From Bacteroidota bacterium (GTDB taxonomy: Bacteria; Bacteroidota; Ignavibacteria; Tepidaquicellales; Tepidaquicellaceae): DNA of 64,000 nucleotides. The stretch covers positions 262,419 to 326,418 of the forward strand of contig JAFDZP010000002.1 of the NCBI GenBank assembly GCA_018266835.1, given 5' to 3'. The translations under genes were made by a program, and so were the position numbers. Below, piece after piece: positions 27,886 through 37,144 of this stretch (its first letter is position 1; the number at the start of each line of letters is the position of its first letter). The notes below the pieces were generated by a model. It did not search any database, had not been told where the DNA came from, and was given only the letters and a program-made list of their open reading frames with translations.

Positions 27886-29838
27886 TTGAATACAAGTTTT
27901 AAAAAACTCGTTAAAGAGCTCAACGTGGGCATTGACGAGCGCAAAAAACTTGAAGAGTACAAAAAAATCATTGCAGAAAAAGTCCATCAAAATGCAAATG
28001 AAGCTCTTCAGGAATGTATCACTGCACTAAAATTAGCTGAAGAAATAAACAGCTCCGACTACATTGCTTACTACACACATCAATTAGGCAACTGTTATCA
28101 CGCCATTTCAGAATACGATAAAGCTGAGGAAAATATTCTCAAGGCCATTGAATTATATACTGAAAGAAATGATACAAAAAATCTTATTGCCTGCAATCTG
28201 AATCTTGCTAATGTTTATATTCATAAGAAAAATTATCGGGCAGGATTAAAATACTTAACAGAGAGTTACCGACTCAATCAGATTGAAAATTCACCACTCA
28301 TCAAGGCAAGACTTCTGAATAATTTCGGAGTTGTTTACATGGATACTGAAAATTTCAAGAAGGCATTGAAATATTTTCTTGAGTGTATCAAAATATCGAA
28401 GGAAATTGATAGTTGGTTTGATCTGCAAAGCTGCTATGTTAATATCGGAATGATTTATAAAAAGCAGAAAGATTACAAGAACTCGCTGAAGTATTTCAGC
28501 TCCGCCCTTGAATTAAACGGAAAAATAAAAGATAAATACAGAGAGGGCTATATACTTTATAACTATGCAGAAGTTTATTTTGAACAGGGCGAAATGGATA
28601 AGGCTTTGAACTTCTCTGATATGAGTCTCAAAAATTTTGAAGAGATTGGTGATAAATCTATGGTTGCAGCTAATTACGTTTTCAAAGGGAAAGTTTTAAA
28701 CAAACTGGAAAATTTTGACGATGCATTGATAAACTGTAATCTGGGGTTATTGATTTCTAATCAGCTTAACGATGAACGTTCGATTGCAGAGACAAAATTC
28801 ATTCTTGCAGAACTTCACTATAAAAGCAAAAATATTGAGAAGGCAATCATCCTTGCATATGATAGCATCTTATCTGCATCGAAAACAAATATGAATGACC
28901 TGTTGTACTGCAACTATGAATTTTTAAGCAAAGTTTTTTTAGAAAAAGGTGATTATAAAACCTCCTTAGAATACAAGACAAAACAGTTTGAGAAGTATGA
29001 AGAGATTCACAAAAAAGAAATAGACAGAATTTCAAACAACTTAATAATGCAGTTTGAAATTGAGAAGCTTGACTACGAAACAAGTAAATTAAAAGAAGAG
29101 AAAAATAAGCTAACGATGCTGAATGAAAAACTGGAATCTCTCAACAAAGAGAAAAATGAATTCATCGGAATACTAGCGCATGACTTACGAAATCCATTGG
29201 GAGCAATTTATTCTCTGGCTGAAATTTATTTGGGAGACGGAGATGCACTTGACCCTGACCAGAAAGAAATTATGCAGGAAATAAAAATCAGTTCTGATAA
29301 AATGCTCAATCTTATTTCAAATCTACTAAACCTGAATGCAATTGATTCAGGCAAGATGGAAGGGAATATCTCAGAAGTAAATCTATCTGATATCGTATCA
29401 AGAATTATAAAAGAGAACAGCAAGTCTGCAAATGCAAAAGGCATCAGCATCAGCGTAAGCAAGCCGCATTATGAAATAAAATTCAGTTCATATAAAATTG
29501 CAATTGAGCAGATACTAACAAACATTCTTTCTAATGCAATTAAATATACATTCCCAAACAAAAATGTTTTTATAGGAGTGTATGAAAATAAGGAGAACGA
29601 GCCTGTTTGCGAAATCATGGATGAAGGTCCCGGCTTTACTGATAGGGACAAGGAGCTTATGTTCCAGAAATTTGCAAAGCTCAGTGCAAAACCTACGGGC
29701 GGAGAAAATTCAGTCGGGCTTGGATTATCTATTGTAAAAAAATTAGCTGACCTGACCGGTGCAAGAATTCATGTGGAAAGCACTCACGGGAAAGGTGCAA
29801 AGTTCGTAGTTATATTTAAAAATTTTGTAAATGAGTAA
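27886..29838 (+). CDS. Cytoplasmic TPR-domain sensor histidine kinase
   Basis: A 650-residue sensor kinase with no transmembrane segment. Residues about 20-375 form eight or so TPR repeats (for example NLIACNLNLANVYIHKKNYR, NNFGVVYMDTENFKKALKY). A coiled coil (about 375-425) leads to the HisKA domain with His432 in the H-box (FIGILAHDLRNPLGA). The ATPase domain has the N-box (ILTNILSNAIKY), G1 (DEGPGF) and G2 (GENSVGLGLSIVKK). The start is TTG at 27886, supported by a GGGGGG run 6 bases upstream. No response regulator is adjacent, so the partner is encoded elsewhere. Confidence 0.92.
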   Translation: MNTSFKKLVKELNVGIDERKKLEEYKKIIAEKVHQNANEALQECITALKLAEEINSSDYIAYYTHQLGNCYHAISEYDKAEENILKAIELYTERNDTKNLIACNLNLANVYIHKKNYRAGLKYLTESYRLNQIENSPLIKARLLNNFGVVYMDTENFKKALKYFLECIKISKEIDSWFDLQSCYVNIGMIYKKQKDYKNSLKYFSSALELNGKIKDKYREGYILYNYAEVYFEQGEMDKALNFSDMSLKNFEEIGDKSMVAANYVFKGKVLNKLENFDDALINCNLGLLISNQLNDERSIAETKFILAELHYKSKNIEKAIILAYDSILSASKTNMNDLLYCNYEFLSKVFLEKGDYKTSLEYKTKQFEKYEEIHKKEIDRISNNLIMQFEIEKLDYETSKLKEEKNKLTMLNEKLESLNKEKNEFIGILAHDLRNPLGAIYSLAEIYLGDGDALDPDQKEIMQEIKISSDKMLNLISNLLNLNAIDSGKMEGNISEVNLSDIVSRIIKENSKSANAKGISISVSKPHYEIKFSSYKIAIEQILTNILSNAIKYTFPNKNVFIGVYENKENEPVCEIMDEGPGFTDRDKELMFQKFAKLSAKPTGGENSVGLGLSIVKKLADLTGARIHVESTHGKGAKFVVIFKNFVNE

Positions 29839-29848
29839 AATTGAAAGG

Positions 29849-29882
29849 ACGGAATTCCTCTGAGCTCTCAGAAGAATTCCGT
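29849..29882 (+). terminator. Hairpin after the histidine kinase
   Basis: ACGGAATTC (29849-29857) pairs with GAATTCCGT (29874-29882), with an inner perfect TCTGAG/CTCAGA. A-rich rather than T-rich sequence follows, so termination efficiency is uncertain. Confidence 0.55.
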
Positions 29883-29949
29883 TAAAAGAATTGAGTACTG
29901 CTAGTACAGTAATAACGATACAGAATCAATATTGGATTTACCACAAATA

Positions 29950-29975
29950 AAAAAAGCGGCTGATGCCGCTTTTTT
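29950..29975. terminator. Bidirectional intrinsic terminator
   Basis: AAAAAAGCGGC (29950-29960), loop TGAT, GCCGCTTTTTT (29965-29975). It has T tracts on both strands and lies between the kinase gene and the convergent rseP gene. Confidence 0.9.
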
Positions 29976-30000
29976 TTATAAAACTTATACTGTAAGAAAA

Positions 30001-31371
30001 TTATTTTATGGAGATAATATCGTTGTATAAAACGAAAATCATAAAGAGAATGAGTATTGCAAAACCGACGTTCTGAATTACTATCTGAACTTTATGCGGA
30101 ACAGGTTTGCGGACAATTGCCTCGTAAACCAGCATTATAAAATGACCGCCGTCCAAAGCAGGGAAAGGAAGAATGTTAATCACTGCAAGAGAAATTGAAA
30201 GCAATGCAAGAAATCCTATGAAGCTTAAGAAACCGCCCTCTGCAGACTGTGCAGATGCCTGAGCAATTTTTACAGGTCCGCCGATTGCCTTTTTAAATGC
30301 AACCTCGCCTTTAAATATTTTATAAATTGTTTTGAAGAATAATTCAACTCCGAGATAATACATATCCCCTACTGCTTTTGGGGCAGCAGTGATAACGTTG
30401 TATGATTCTTTTTTAATTGGGCCTGTGTATTTACCTGCAATGATAACACCTATTGTAGAGTCTGCAGATGGTGTGATTTTGCAATCTAAAGTCTTGCCGT
30501 CGCGCATCCATTTTACATCTACCTCTCTGTTAGCATTAAATCTAATTAAATCCGTAAGCTGTTGTGAATGAGTAATTGGCGTCCCGGCAAACTCAGTTAT
30601 CACATCTCCTTTTTGTAAACCGCATTTGGCAGCGGGTTTATCACTGACAACATCGTTAATCTCCGCTGAAACATTTCCAACTGCAATACCAAAGTTTCTT
30701 TCAGTTAAGTCCCCGACTTTATCTTTCGTAATGTTAATCGTCTGCTTAGTTCCGTTTCTATCTATAACAAATGAAAGCGCTTCACCTAAATTTTCGAAGT
30801 ACAAATTACTTTGCACTTCTTCCCATGATGCAACAGGATGATTATTAATTGTAATTATTTTATCACCGGGCAGAAGACCTGAAGTCTTTGCAGGAGAATT
30901 ATTGGAAACATATCCGATTGTTGTTGAATCGGTTATGGTTTTTCCTTTTATAAGTGTGATGGAATAAAAAATCGCGAAGGCAAGCAGGAAGTTCATAATA
31001 ACACCCGCTGTAATTACTACCATTCTTCTCCATACAGGTTTTGAACGGTATTCCCATGGCTGCGGTTCGGAATCAATAAAATTCTTATCCATACTTTCAT
31101 CAATCATACCGGCCACTTTTACATAGCCTCCGATTGGAAATGCGCATAAACGGTAATCGGTGTATTCCCCAAGCTTTACATCTTCAGAAAGTTTTCCGAA
31201 AGTAAAACCTGTGACCTTATTATAGCCAAACAATCTGTAACCCATACCGAGAGCAAAAATTTCAGCTCTCATGCCCATAAGGCGCGCAGCAGCAAAGTGT
31301 CCGAACTCGTGAATAAATACGAGAATTCCGATGACTATTAAGAAATAAAATATAGTGTTAAATAGCTCCAT
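30001..31371 (-). CDS. rseP: Site-2 intramembrane metalloprotease RseP
   Basis: A zinc protease that cuts substrates within the membrane, classically anti-sigma factors after a first cleavage. The active site HEFGH (21-25) lies in the first transmembrane helix, the partner motif PFPALDGGHF in a later helix. Two PDZ domains sit between (about 130-215 and 220-300), with SPAKTSGLLPGDKIITINN and KPAAKCGLQKGDVITEF as their ligand-loop regions. Length 456 is usual. It follows dxr on the same strand, a common pairing. Two ECF sigma/anti-sigma modules lie just upstream, giving plausible substrates. Confidence 0.95.
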   Translation of the reverse strand: MELFNTIFYFLIVIGILVFIHEFGHFAAARLMGMRAEIFALGMGYRLFGYNKVTGFTFGKLSEDVKLGEYTDYRLCAFPIGGYVKVAGMIDESMDKNFIDSEPQPWEYRSKPVWRRMVVITAGVIMNFLLAFAIFYSITLIKGKTITDSTTIGYVSNNSPAKTSGLLPGDKIITINNHPVASWEEVQSNLYFENLGEALSFVIDRNGTKQTINITKDKVGDLTERNFGIAVGNVSAEINDVVSDKPAAKCGLQKGDVITEFAGTPITHSQQLTDLIRFNANREVDVKWMRDGKTLDCKITPSADSTIGVIIAGKYTGPIKKESYNVITAAPKAVGDMYYLGVELFFKTIYKIFKGEVAFKKAIGGPVKIAQASAQSAEGGFLSFIGFLALLSISLAVINILPFPALDGGHFIMLVYEAIVRKPVPHKVQIVIQNVGFAILILFMIFVLYNDIISIK

Positions 31372-31440
31372 AGTATAATAAAAACAAATAAAACAATTTG
31401 AAAATTACATAATTTAAACCACAAATGATATTGAAAAGTC

Positions 31441-32604
31441 CTACCGGCTTAATGGTATATTAAGTCTTGTTTTTGCATCTATTTCGAAGATATCATCTAA
31501 AGTAAAATTATCTATTGGTTCATGTCCGTCAAGACATCTGCGGATGTGCGAAGGTATATCCGTAAAACCAATTTTTCCCTTCAGGAAATAATCTATTGCC
31601 ACTTCATTGGCAGCGTTCATTACTACAGGATATGTTTCCCCTGAATTTAAAACATCAAATGCTATCTGAAGGCAGTCAAATTTTTTGAAATCAGGTTCCT
31701 CAAATGTAAGTGAAGGGTAATTTCTGAAATCCAGCTTAGGAAAATCTGCTTTAACTCTCTTTGGATATGTTAACGCAAACTGAATAGGAATTTTCATATC
31801 AGGAATTCCCATCTGTGCTTTTATGGAAGAATCCTCAAACTCAACCATCGAGTGAATTATAGACTGGGGATGAATGACAACTTTAATTTTATCATAAGGA
31901 ATATCAAACAGCCACTTAGCTTCAATAACTTCCAGACCTTTATTCATCATAGTAGCTGAGTCAATTGTAATCTTTGCTCCCATCTTCCAGTTAGGATGGT
32001 TAAGTGCATCTTCTATAGTTGCCTTTTGCATTTCTTCGTAGGACTTTGTTCTGAATGGTCCGCCGGAAGCTGTTAAAATTATTTTTTCAATCGCATTATC
32101 TTTTTCTCCGATAAGGCATTGAAGGATTGCTGAGTGCTCGCTGTCAATCGGCAGCAAATCGGTTTTATATTCTTTTAATAACTGATTTACTATACTGCCT
32201 GCAACTACAAGAGTTTCTTTATTTGCTAATGCAATTTTCTTTTTTGATTTAATTGCATTGATAACAGGAGCAAGACCTGAAAATCCTACTAGCGCGCACA
32301 CAAGTGTATCGTAATCATCACGCTTTGATATTTCATTTAGACCGTCCGTACCTGAGAGCACATCCAGTTTATTGAATGAAAATTTTTCTTTAAACTCTTT
32401 TGCTTTATTTTCATTGGAAATTACAACTGCATCGGGTGAGAATTCTTTTACCTGCTCAGCAAGTAAATCAATTTGAGAGTTTGTTGAAAGATATTTAACC
32501 TTTACGGGATAATTATTTTTATTGAGATTTTTTACGACCTTGAGTGTATTGCAGCCGATTGATCCTGTGGAACCCAGGATTGCGAGATTGGATATATTGT
32601 TCAA
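31441..32604 (-). CDS. dxr: 1-deoxy-D-xylulose 5-phosphate reductoisomerase
   Basis: The enzyme that turns DXP into 2-C-methyl-D-erythritol 4-phosphate with NADPH, the committing step of the non-mevalonate isoprenoid pathway. The NADPH motif LGSTGSIGCNTL is at the N-terminus; the substrate and metal region shows PIDSEHSAI, LTASGGPFR, NHPNWKMGAKITIDSATMMN and HPQSIIHSMVEF. The 387-residue length is normal. It lies 69 bases upstream of rseP and shares its strand, so both are probably co-transcribed. Confidence 0.97.
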   Translation of the reverse strand: MNNISNLAILGSTGSIGCNTLKVVKNLNKNNYPVKVKYLSTNSQIDLLAEQVKEFSPDAVVISNENKAKEFKEKFSFNKLDVLSGTDGLNEISKRDDYDTLVCALVGFSGLAPVINAIKSKKKIALANKETLVVAGSIVNQLLKEYKTDLLPIDSEHSAILQCLIGEKDNAIEKIILTASGGPFRTKSYEEMQKATIEDALNHPNWKMGAKITIDSATMMNKGLEVIEAKWLFDIPYDKIKVVIHPQSIIHSMVEFEDSSIKAQMGIPDMKIPIQFALTYPKRVKADFPKLDFRNYPSLTFEEPDFKKFDCLQIAFDVLNSGETYPVVMNAANEVAIDYFLKGKIGFTDIPSHIRRCLDGHEPIDNFTLDDIFEIDAKTRLNIPLSR

Positions 32605-32628
32605 CTATTCGGGGCTAAATAATAAAAA

Positions 32629-32655
32629 AGCCGGTATTAAAATCAATCACCGGCT
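32629..32655 (-). terminator. Terminator between the thioredoxin gene and dxr
   Basis: AGCCGGT (32629-32635) and ACCGGCT (32649-32655) form a 7-bp stem; on the minus strand TTTTTTATT follows. It splits the sigma/anti-sigma/thioredoxin genes from dxr-rseP, at least partly. Confidence 0.8.
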
Positions 32656-32671
32656 CATTAAAATCAAAATA

Positions 32672-33301
32672 TTAATTCAGATATTTCTTTATTGTAGAAG
32701 TAAAAGATGCTTCATCTCTTGCTCCTACTATTGTTTCAACAATGTTTCCTTTTTTATCAACAACAAATGTTGTAGGAACTGCTTCAACTTCGCTCTTAGT
32801 AGCATCAGAGAATGCTTTTACGAAATCATCGTTAGCATCTAAAATTGTGTATGGAATCGGATAAGATGTTAAGAAATCACCGAGTGCCGGTGATTTTGGA
32901 TTCTGGAAAACATTAACACCGATTATCTTTACATTTTTATCTTTCATATCCTGAGAAATTTTTGATAAGTCAGGAATTTCTTTTTTGCAAGGTCCGCACC
33001 ATGTAGCCCATAAGTTAACAAGTACAACGTTTCCTTTTAAATCTGACATTGACATTTTTTTTCCGTTTTCAGTCCATGTAAAATCAGGAGCAACGTTCTT
33101 CGCAGAAGAACCTGTTACTGAAGCTACTTTAAAGAATTTTTCACCGGAGGTTTTAGTATCATTGCTTGTATTTGTTTTCGTTTCGGTATTTGTTTTTGGA
33201 GTTGTTGTGTTCTCAGATGTGGTGTTTCCGTCTTTCTTTCCGCAGGAAGAGAGAGCTATTGTGAATACTAATGCTAAAGCGATTAAAATATTTTTTTTCA
33301 T
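32672..33301 (-). CDS. TlpA/ResA-like thioredoxin lipoprotein
   Basis: A membrane-tethered thiol-disulfide oxidoreductase facing the periplasm. The lipobox is LSSC with Cys20 as lipid site, followed by a Thr/Asn/Lys-rich spacer (about 25-53). The thioredoxin fold covers about 65-209 with active site WCGPC (Cys102, Cys105) and the cis-Pro loop AVPTTF. It lies 14 bases after the anti-sigma factor gene and probably belongs to the same transcript, which suggests a link to redox control of that module. Substrates are unknown. Confidence 0.93.
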   Translation of the reverse strand: MKKNILIALALVFTIALSSCGKKDGNTTSENTTTPKTNTETKTNTSNDTKTSGEKFFKVASVTGSSAKNVAPDFTWTENGKKMSMSDLKGNVVLVNLWATWCGPCKKEIPDLSKISQDMKDKNVKIIGVNVFQNPKSPALGDFLTSYPIPYTILDANDDFVKAFSDATKSEVEAVPTTFVVDKKGNIVETIVGARDEASFTSTIKKYLN

Positions 33302-33315
33302 TTTTATATAATAAT

Positions 33316-34194
33316 TTATTTTTTGTAACTGGTTAACACCGAAGCAATCTGCTGGGGTGCGATTTTAGAAACTGAAGAACATACAACTCCGTCTCTGTAC
33401 CACACAACAATATTGTCGTCCCCTATCGGTGAACAAGGTGTCCAGTTTTGTCCTTTGACAATATCTTCCTTATGGTGGCCTCTTAAAATTAATTTGTCAT
33501 CCTTCATTACATCAGTCATGCATCCTTCCATAGTATAGATCAATTTGTTACCGCACTTGTGAACAAAATGTACAAGTTTTTGCCCGTTGATTTCATTAAA
33601 TACACCTCCGACCAATTCTGCATCTTTGATGTCAGGAATAAAAACATTGAAGTCAACTTTATCTTTGAAGAAAGCTGCAAGCTCTGCAGGATTATTTGTA
33701 GCATACTGAAGTTTTATTTCTCCTGCATCTACTTTATCAAAAATTCCTCTGGAGACTTCTATAAAATCTTTATCTTTGGGGATTGCATTATTTATGTAAT
33801 AGGTATACATAAAAAATATAACGACTAACACTGCCAGACTTCCTGCTGCATAATAATATTTTCTCGAAGGAGAAGATAAATTTATTTTGCTTTGGATTGA
33901 TACCTGTGGAATGTTGAATTGCGGGGTTAACGAAGGATTCTGCGCAGCAGATTTTGACGATGAGATATACTCATCGATTCCCTTGTTGATATTCTGATAA
34001 ACGTATAAAGGCGTTTCGATATTTTTCAATCTCGCTGAAAAAAGCTCTACAGTTGATTTTTCTAATATGTAACGCGCTCGGTAATCAGGGTTAGAGTTTA
34101 TTAGACTCTCTACCTGATTTAACTCTTCCCCTGAAAGACGATTTCCCACATAGTCAGTCAGGAGCTCAAGTTGCTGCTCAGTAAATGTAGCCAT
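33316..34194 (-). CDS. Transmembrane anti-sigma factor with cysteine-bearing outer domain
   Basis: A 292-residue protein that probably holds the ECF sigma factor encoded 127 bases upstream. Residues 1-75 form a helical cytoplasmic anti-sigma-type domain (LLTDYVGNRLSGEELNQVESL) without the HxxxCxxC zinc site. One transmembrane segment spans about 112-134. The outer domain has four cysteines (214, 225, 254, 272), unusual for this genome region and suited to disulfide formation. The next gene is a periplasmic thioredoxin. The assignment rests on layout and context; no exact family is recognised for the outer domain. Confidence 0.78.
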   Translation of the reverse strand: MATFTEQQLELLTDYVGNRLSGEELNQVESLINSNPDYRARYILEKSTVELFSARLKNIETPLYVYQNINKGIDEYISSSKSAAQNPSLTPQFNIPQVSIQSKINLSSPSRKYYYAAGSLAVLVVIFFMYTYYINNAIPKDKDFIEVSRGIFDKVDAGEIKLQYATNNPAELAAFFKDKVDFNVFIPDIKDAELVGGVFNEINGQKLVHFVHKCGNKLIYTMEGCMTDVMKDDKLILRGHHKEDIVKGQNWTPCSPIGDDNIVVWYRDGVVCSSVSKIAPQQIASVLTSYKK

Positions 34195-34321
34195 TAAGTA
34201 AAATTTAGTTCAAATAATAATTTGAATTTGATTTTAAAAATTTTTTTAAAAATTGAATGTATATTTTATAAGTATAGCCTGCTCTGGTGTAATGGAACTA
34301 CTGTAATAATAAAAATCAAAA

Positions 34322-35038
34322 TTACATCAAATTATTATCTACATCATATCCTTTGTTGCGCGCATAATCTGCAAGTTTCATCTGCAATAATTTTCTTCCT
34401 CTGTGAAGGCGGCTTCTTACAGTGCCTACCGGGCAATTTAAGAATTCCGCAATTTCTTCATAGCTCAAACCTTCAAGGTCACACAGTATCACAACAGTTT
34501 TAAAGTCATCTTGTAATGAGTTTAATGCTGTTAACAATTCATCGTCTAATAAGTTCGAAAAAACTTTTTGCTGTAAATCATTGGAATCAATTTTCTCAGA
34601 ACGTATACTGTCAAAAAAGTTTTCGACTTCTTCATAATCAACTTTACCCGGCTCCTTCTGAGCTTTGCGGTAGTTGTTGATATATAAATTCTTCATGATT
34701 CTAAACAGCCATGCTTTACAATTAGTTCCGCGTTCGAACTTATGAAAAAATCTGAATGCGCGTAAGTATGTCTCCTGCACCAAATCATCTGCGTCAAGCT
34801 GATTATTTGTCATTCTGTAAGCATAGTTATGAAGAAGTTTCATATGAGGCATAGCCTCTTTATTAAATTCTTCCCGTAACTTTTCTAAGTCTTCTTTGGA
34901 TAATGTATTGCTTTGGTCAGCTTCGGAAAATTCATCTAATTCATTTTCGGAATTATCAGAATAATCATCTTTTTCTGTATCTAATGTTGTAGAACGTGTA
35001 GATTTCAAATTATAATAAGAGTTTTTAATCTCGTACAT
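34322..35038 (-). CDS. ECF-type RNA polymerase sigma factor (module 1)
   Basis: A group 4 sigma factor of 238 residues. Region 2 covers about 65-140 (NQLDADDLVQETYLRAFRFF, then KAWLFRIMKNLYINNYRK); region 4 covers about 170-225 with EGLSYEEIAEFLNCPVGTVRSRLHRGRK. An acidic N-terminal extension of about 55 residues (EKDDYSDNSENELDEF) is longer than in most ECF factors; a later start is possible, but no better ribosome site was seen. It precedes its likely anti-sigma factor and the thioredoxin gene on the same strand. Confidence 0.93.
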   Translation of the reverse strand: MYEIKNSYYNLKSTRSTTLDTEKDDYSDNSENELDEFSEADQSNTLSKEDLEKLREEFNKEAMPHMKLLHNYAYRMTNNQLDADDLVQETYLRAFRFFHKFERGTNCKAWLFRIMKNLYINNYRKAQKEPGKVDYEEVENFFDSIRSEKIDSNDLQQKVFSNLLDDELLTALNSLQDDFKTVVILCDLEGLSYEEIAEFLNCPVGTVRSRLHRGRKLLQMKLADYARNKGYDVDNNLM

Positions 35039-35353
35039 AAATTACCTATTATTTGAATTTAATGGAAGGCTATTTTAAGTGAAGAAAACAACATATTAAA
35101 ACCTGAATACTTGTGTAGATATGTCTTCATAATTGATGCTTTTAATACAACATGCTATATATATTCAGTCAATTACCATACCAAATGAATGTGTGAATTT
35201 ATGACACTTTTAATACTTTTAATTAAAATGTTTGACAAAATAGTCAGTGAAGGAATATTGCAGGTTGATTTGGCATGATTTCTATACTTAAATAAAAAGT
35301 CCGTCACAATTTGTAACGGACTTCGTTTATTTAAACCGTAACTTTAAAAAAAA
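35039..35353. other. Intergenic region, no gene
   Basis: This 315-base gap lies between the FecR-type anti-sigma gene and the start of the module 1 sigma gene. It holds the terminator at 35297-35323 and AT-rich sequence that likely includes the sigma promoter. I see no other structure. Confidence 0.5.
35297..35323 (-). terminator. Terminator after the FecR anti-sigma gene
   Basis: AAGTCCGT (35297-35304) pairs with ACGGACTT (35316-35323), extended by near-pairing GTCAC/GTAAC. The minus strand runs into TTTTTATTTAA. Confidence 0.85.
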
Positions 35354-37144
35354 TTAAATTTCTTCCGAGCTATCATCATCGTTATCTTCCGTATCATCTT
35401 TTTTCTTATCTTTTTTATCCTTCTTATGCTTTTTATCATCAAACTTAAAATAGAATTTATGCTTGCCGTTTGCTGTATCTATTTTCATATCGTTAAAATT
35501 TTCAAGCTCTTTCAGCTGTTCTAAATCTTCTAATCCTTCAATGTTGATATGTAATGAATCAAAGTTGAAATTAAAATTGAACTTATCCGGCGAAAATTCT
35601 TTTTTCCATTCCTCCGCTTCTTTCTTCCATTCTTCACCGTGCTTTTTCCATTCCTCTGCATCTTTCTTCCATTCTTCAGCACTCTTTTTCATCTCTTCAT
35701 CCATCTTGCCTAAATTTTCCTTGAGCTCGATTTTCATTTTCTCCATATCTTTCTTGAATTCTTCGCTGTTGAATTCTTTCATATAAATTTTCATTTCATT
35801 GGTATCGGGCATATAGTCATGCATATCTGCAAGCTCAATTTTAAGGTTCTGCATTTCTCTTTTTATATCCTCTGCCATTTTCTTGCCATCAATTTTAATG
35901 TTAATTTTCATTTCAGCAAGATCTCTTGATAACTCTTCCATTTCTTTAGCGAGTTCATCTTTATTGAAATTCAATTCAACTTTTAATTTATTGTGCATAT
36001 TCTCCTTCATATCTTTAAGAGAATTTTCTATATCTTCATCGTCATATTCATCAAGGCTGTCAATATTTATTGTAGGTATTGCCTGTGGAGCAAGTTTGCT
36101 GAGTTTATTATAAACTAAATATTTTGTCTTATCATCTACTCTTGGAATAAGATTTAACAGCGAAGAATAATCCTCGGGCATTGCATTGGCAATTGCATAA
36201 TAAACTGAAGGTGTACCTCCGTTATTGAAATCATAATTGAAAAGTGCATTTTGAAATTCCGGCTTTGAATCTTTTCTGAATGGAATACCTACTCCGTACT
36301 CAGGTTTATACAGACAGAATTTTCCGTCAGTTACCACTGATGATTTATTTCCGGACTCAACATTTGCAATTCCGTTATTTACATATATAACTCCGTTTCC
36401 TTTATCATCAACTTTGAATGAATACGAACCGCCCTTATCCTGCACTTTCATATTGCTTGACTGAAGTACAAACTTATCTGCCTGTGATGTGGAAGTATTT
36501 ACTGTTCCGTAAACGACTTCTATTCTGCTAATATTATTATCGGATTGAATAAATCTTACTTTTGTATTCGGCTCAATGCTTACATCACCTACGTTTGCAA
36601 TTTTGAGAATTACGGATGATACCGAGTCTGTCTGAATCCAGTCGCCTACATTAACTACATCTGACTTCACACCATTTACAAATGCTCCGCCCTTTAAGCT
36701 GACAAGTTTCCAGTTAGACATTTCTTCTACTGAATAAACACTCTTTGATGAAAACTTTGCTATTGAAATAGAAACTATCAGTAAAATTACAGCAGCGGAA
36801 GCGAACCAGTACCAGTTTCTTCCCATGAAACCGGCAGGCTGTGTTTTTAAAACTTCTTTTTTGTCCTCGTGAAAATCTATTGTGAGAATATTGTTTGAGA
36901 GAGGCGTTATTTTAATATCGTTTTTCATTTTTATCTCGTTTTCGATATTTGCAAAAATTTGTTTAGGCGGCAAAATTTCTTTTCTCAGAGATTTTGCTTT
37001 TTCTTTTAAAAGAACAAAAGCGGAGTATTCCGATGCGCATTCTTTGCAATCGTCTAAATGCTTCTGAACCAAATTTTTAGTTTCCGGATTTAATTCATTG
37101 CTATAGAATTCGTCGAAATATTCCTGAACCTGAGAGCAGTTCAT
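35354..37144 (-). CDS. FecR-domain anti-sigma factor with charged coiled-coil tail
   Basis: A 596-residue membrane regulator. The N-terminus is a zinc-binding anti-sigma domain with His29, Cys33 and Cys36 (HLDDCKEC). One transmembrane segment lies at about 110-130. An outer FecR-like domain follows (about 140-285, LKGGAFVNG...VNVGDWIQTD). Residues about 345-560 are a long, very charged helical region rich in Lys, Glu and Met, with four 7-residue repeats of the type AEEWKKD (about 486-516). The end is Lys/Asp-rich. The start overlaps the sigma gene stop by 4 bases, so the two are translationally coupled. The role of the outer tail is unknown. Confidence 0.85.
   Translation of the reverse strand: MNCSQVQEYFDEFYSNELNPETKNLVQKHLDDCKECASEYSAFVLLKEKAKSLRKEILPPKQIFANIENEIKMKNDIKITPLSNNILTIDFHEDKKEVLKTQPAGFMGRNWYWFASAAVILLIVSISIAKFSSKSVYSVEEMSNWKLVSLKGGAFVNGVKSDVVNVGDWIQTDSVSSVILKIANVGDVSIEPNTKVRFIQSDNNISRIEVVYGTVNTSTSQADKFVLQSSNMKVQDKGGSYSFKVDDKGNGVIYVNNGIANVESGNKSSVVTDGKFCLYKPEYGVGIPFRKDSKPEFQNALFNYDFNNGGTPSVYYAIANAMPEDYSSLLNLIPRVDDKTKYLVYNKLSKLAPQAIPTINIDSLDEYDDEDIENSLKDMKENMHNKLKVELNFNKDELAKEMEELSRDLAEMKINIKIDGKKMAEDIKREMQNLKIELADMHDYMPDTNEMKIYMKEFNSEEFKKDMEKMKIELKENLGKMDEEMKKSAEEWKKDAEEWKKHGEEWKKEAEEWKKEFSPDKFNFNFNFDSLHINIEGLEDLEQLKELENFNDMKIDTANGKHKFYFKFDDKKHKKDKKDKKKDDTEDNDDDSSEEI

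Noticed and set aside
35463..35786. Plus-strand Ser/Phe-rich open frame opposite the EEWKK repeats
   Set aside because: It is the mirror of a Lys/Glu/Trp repeat region and has no ribosome site.
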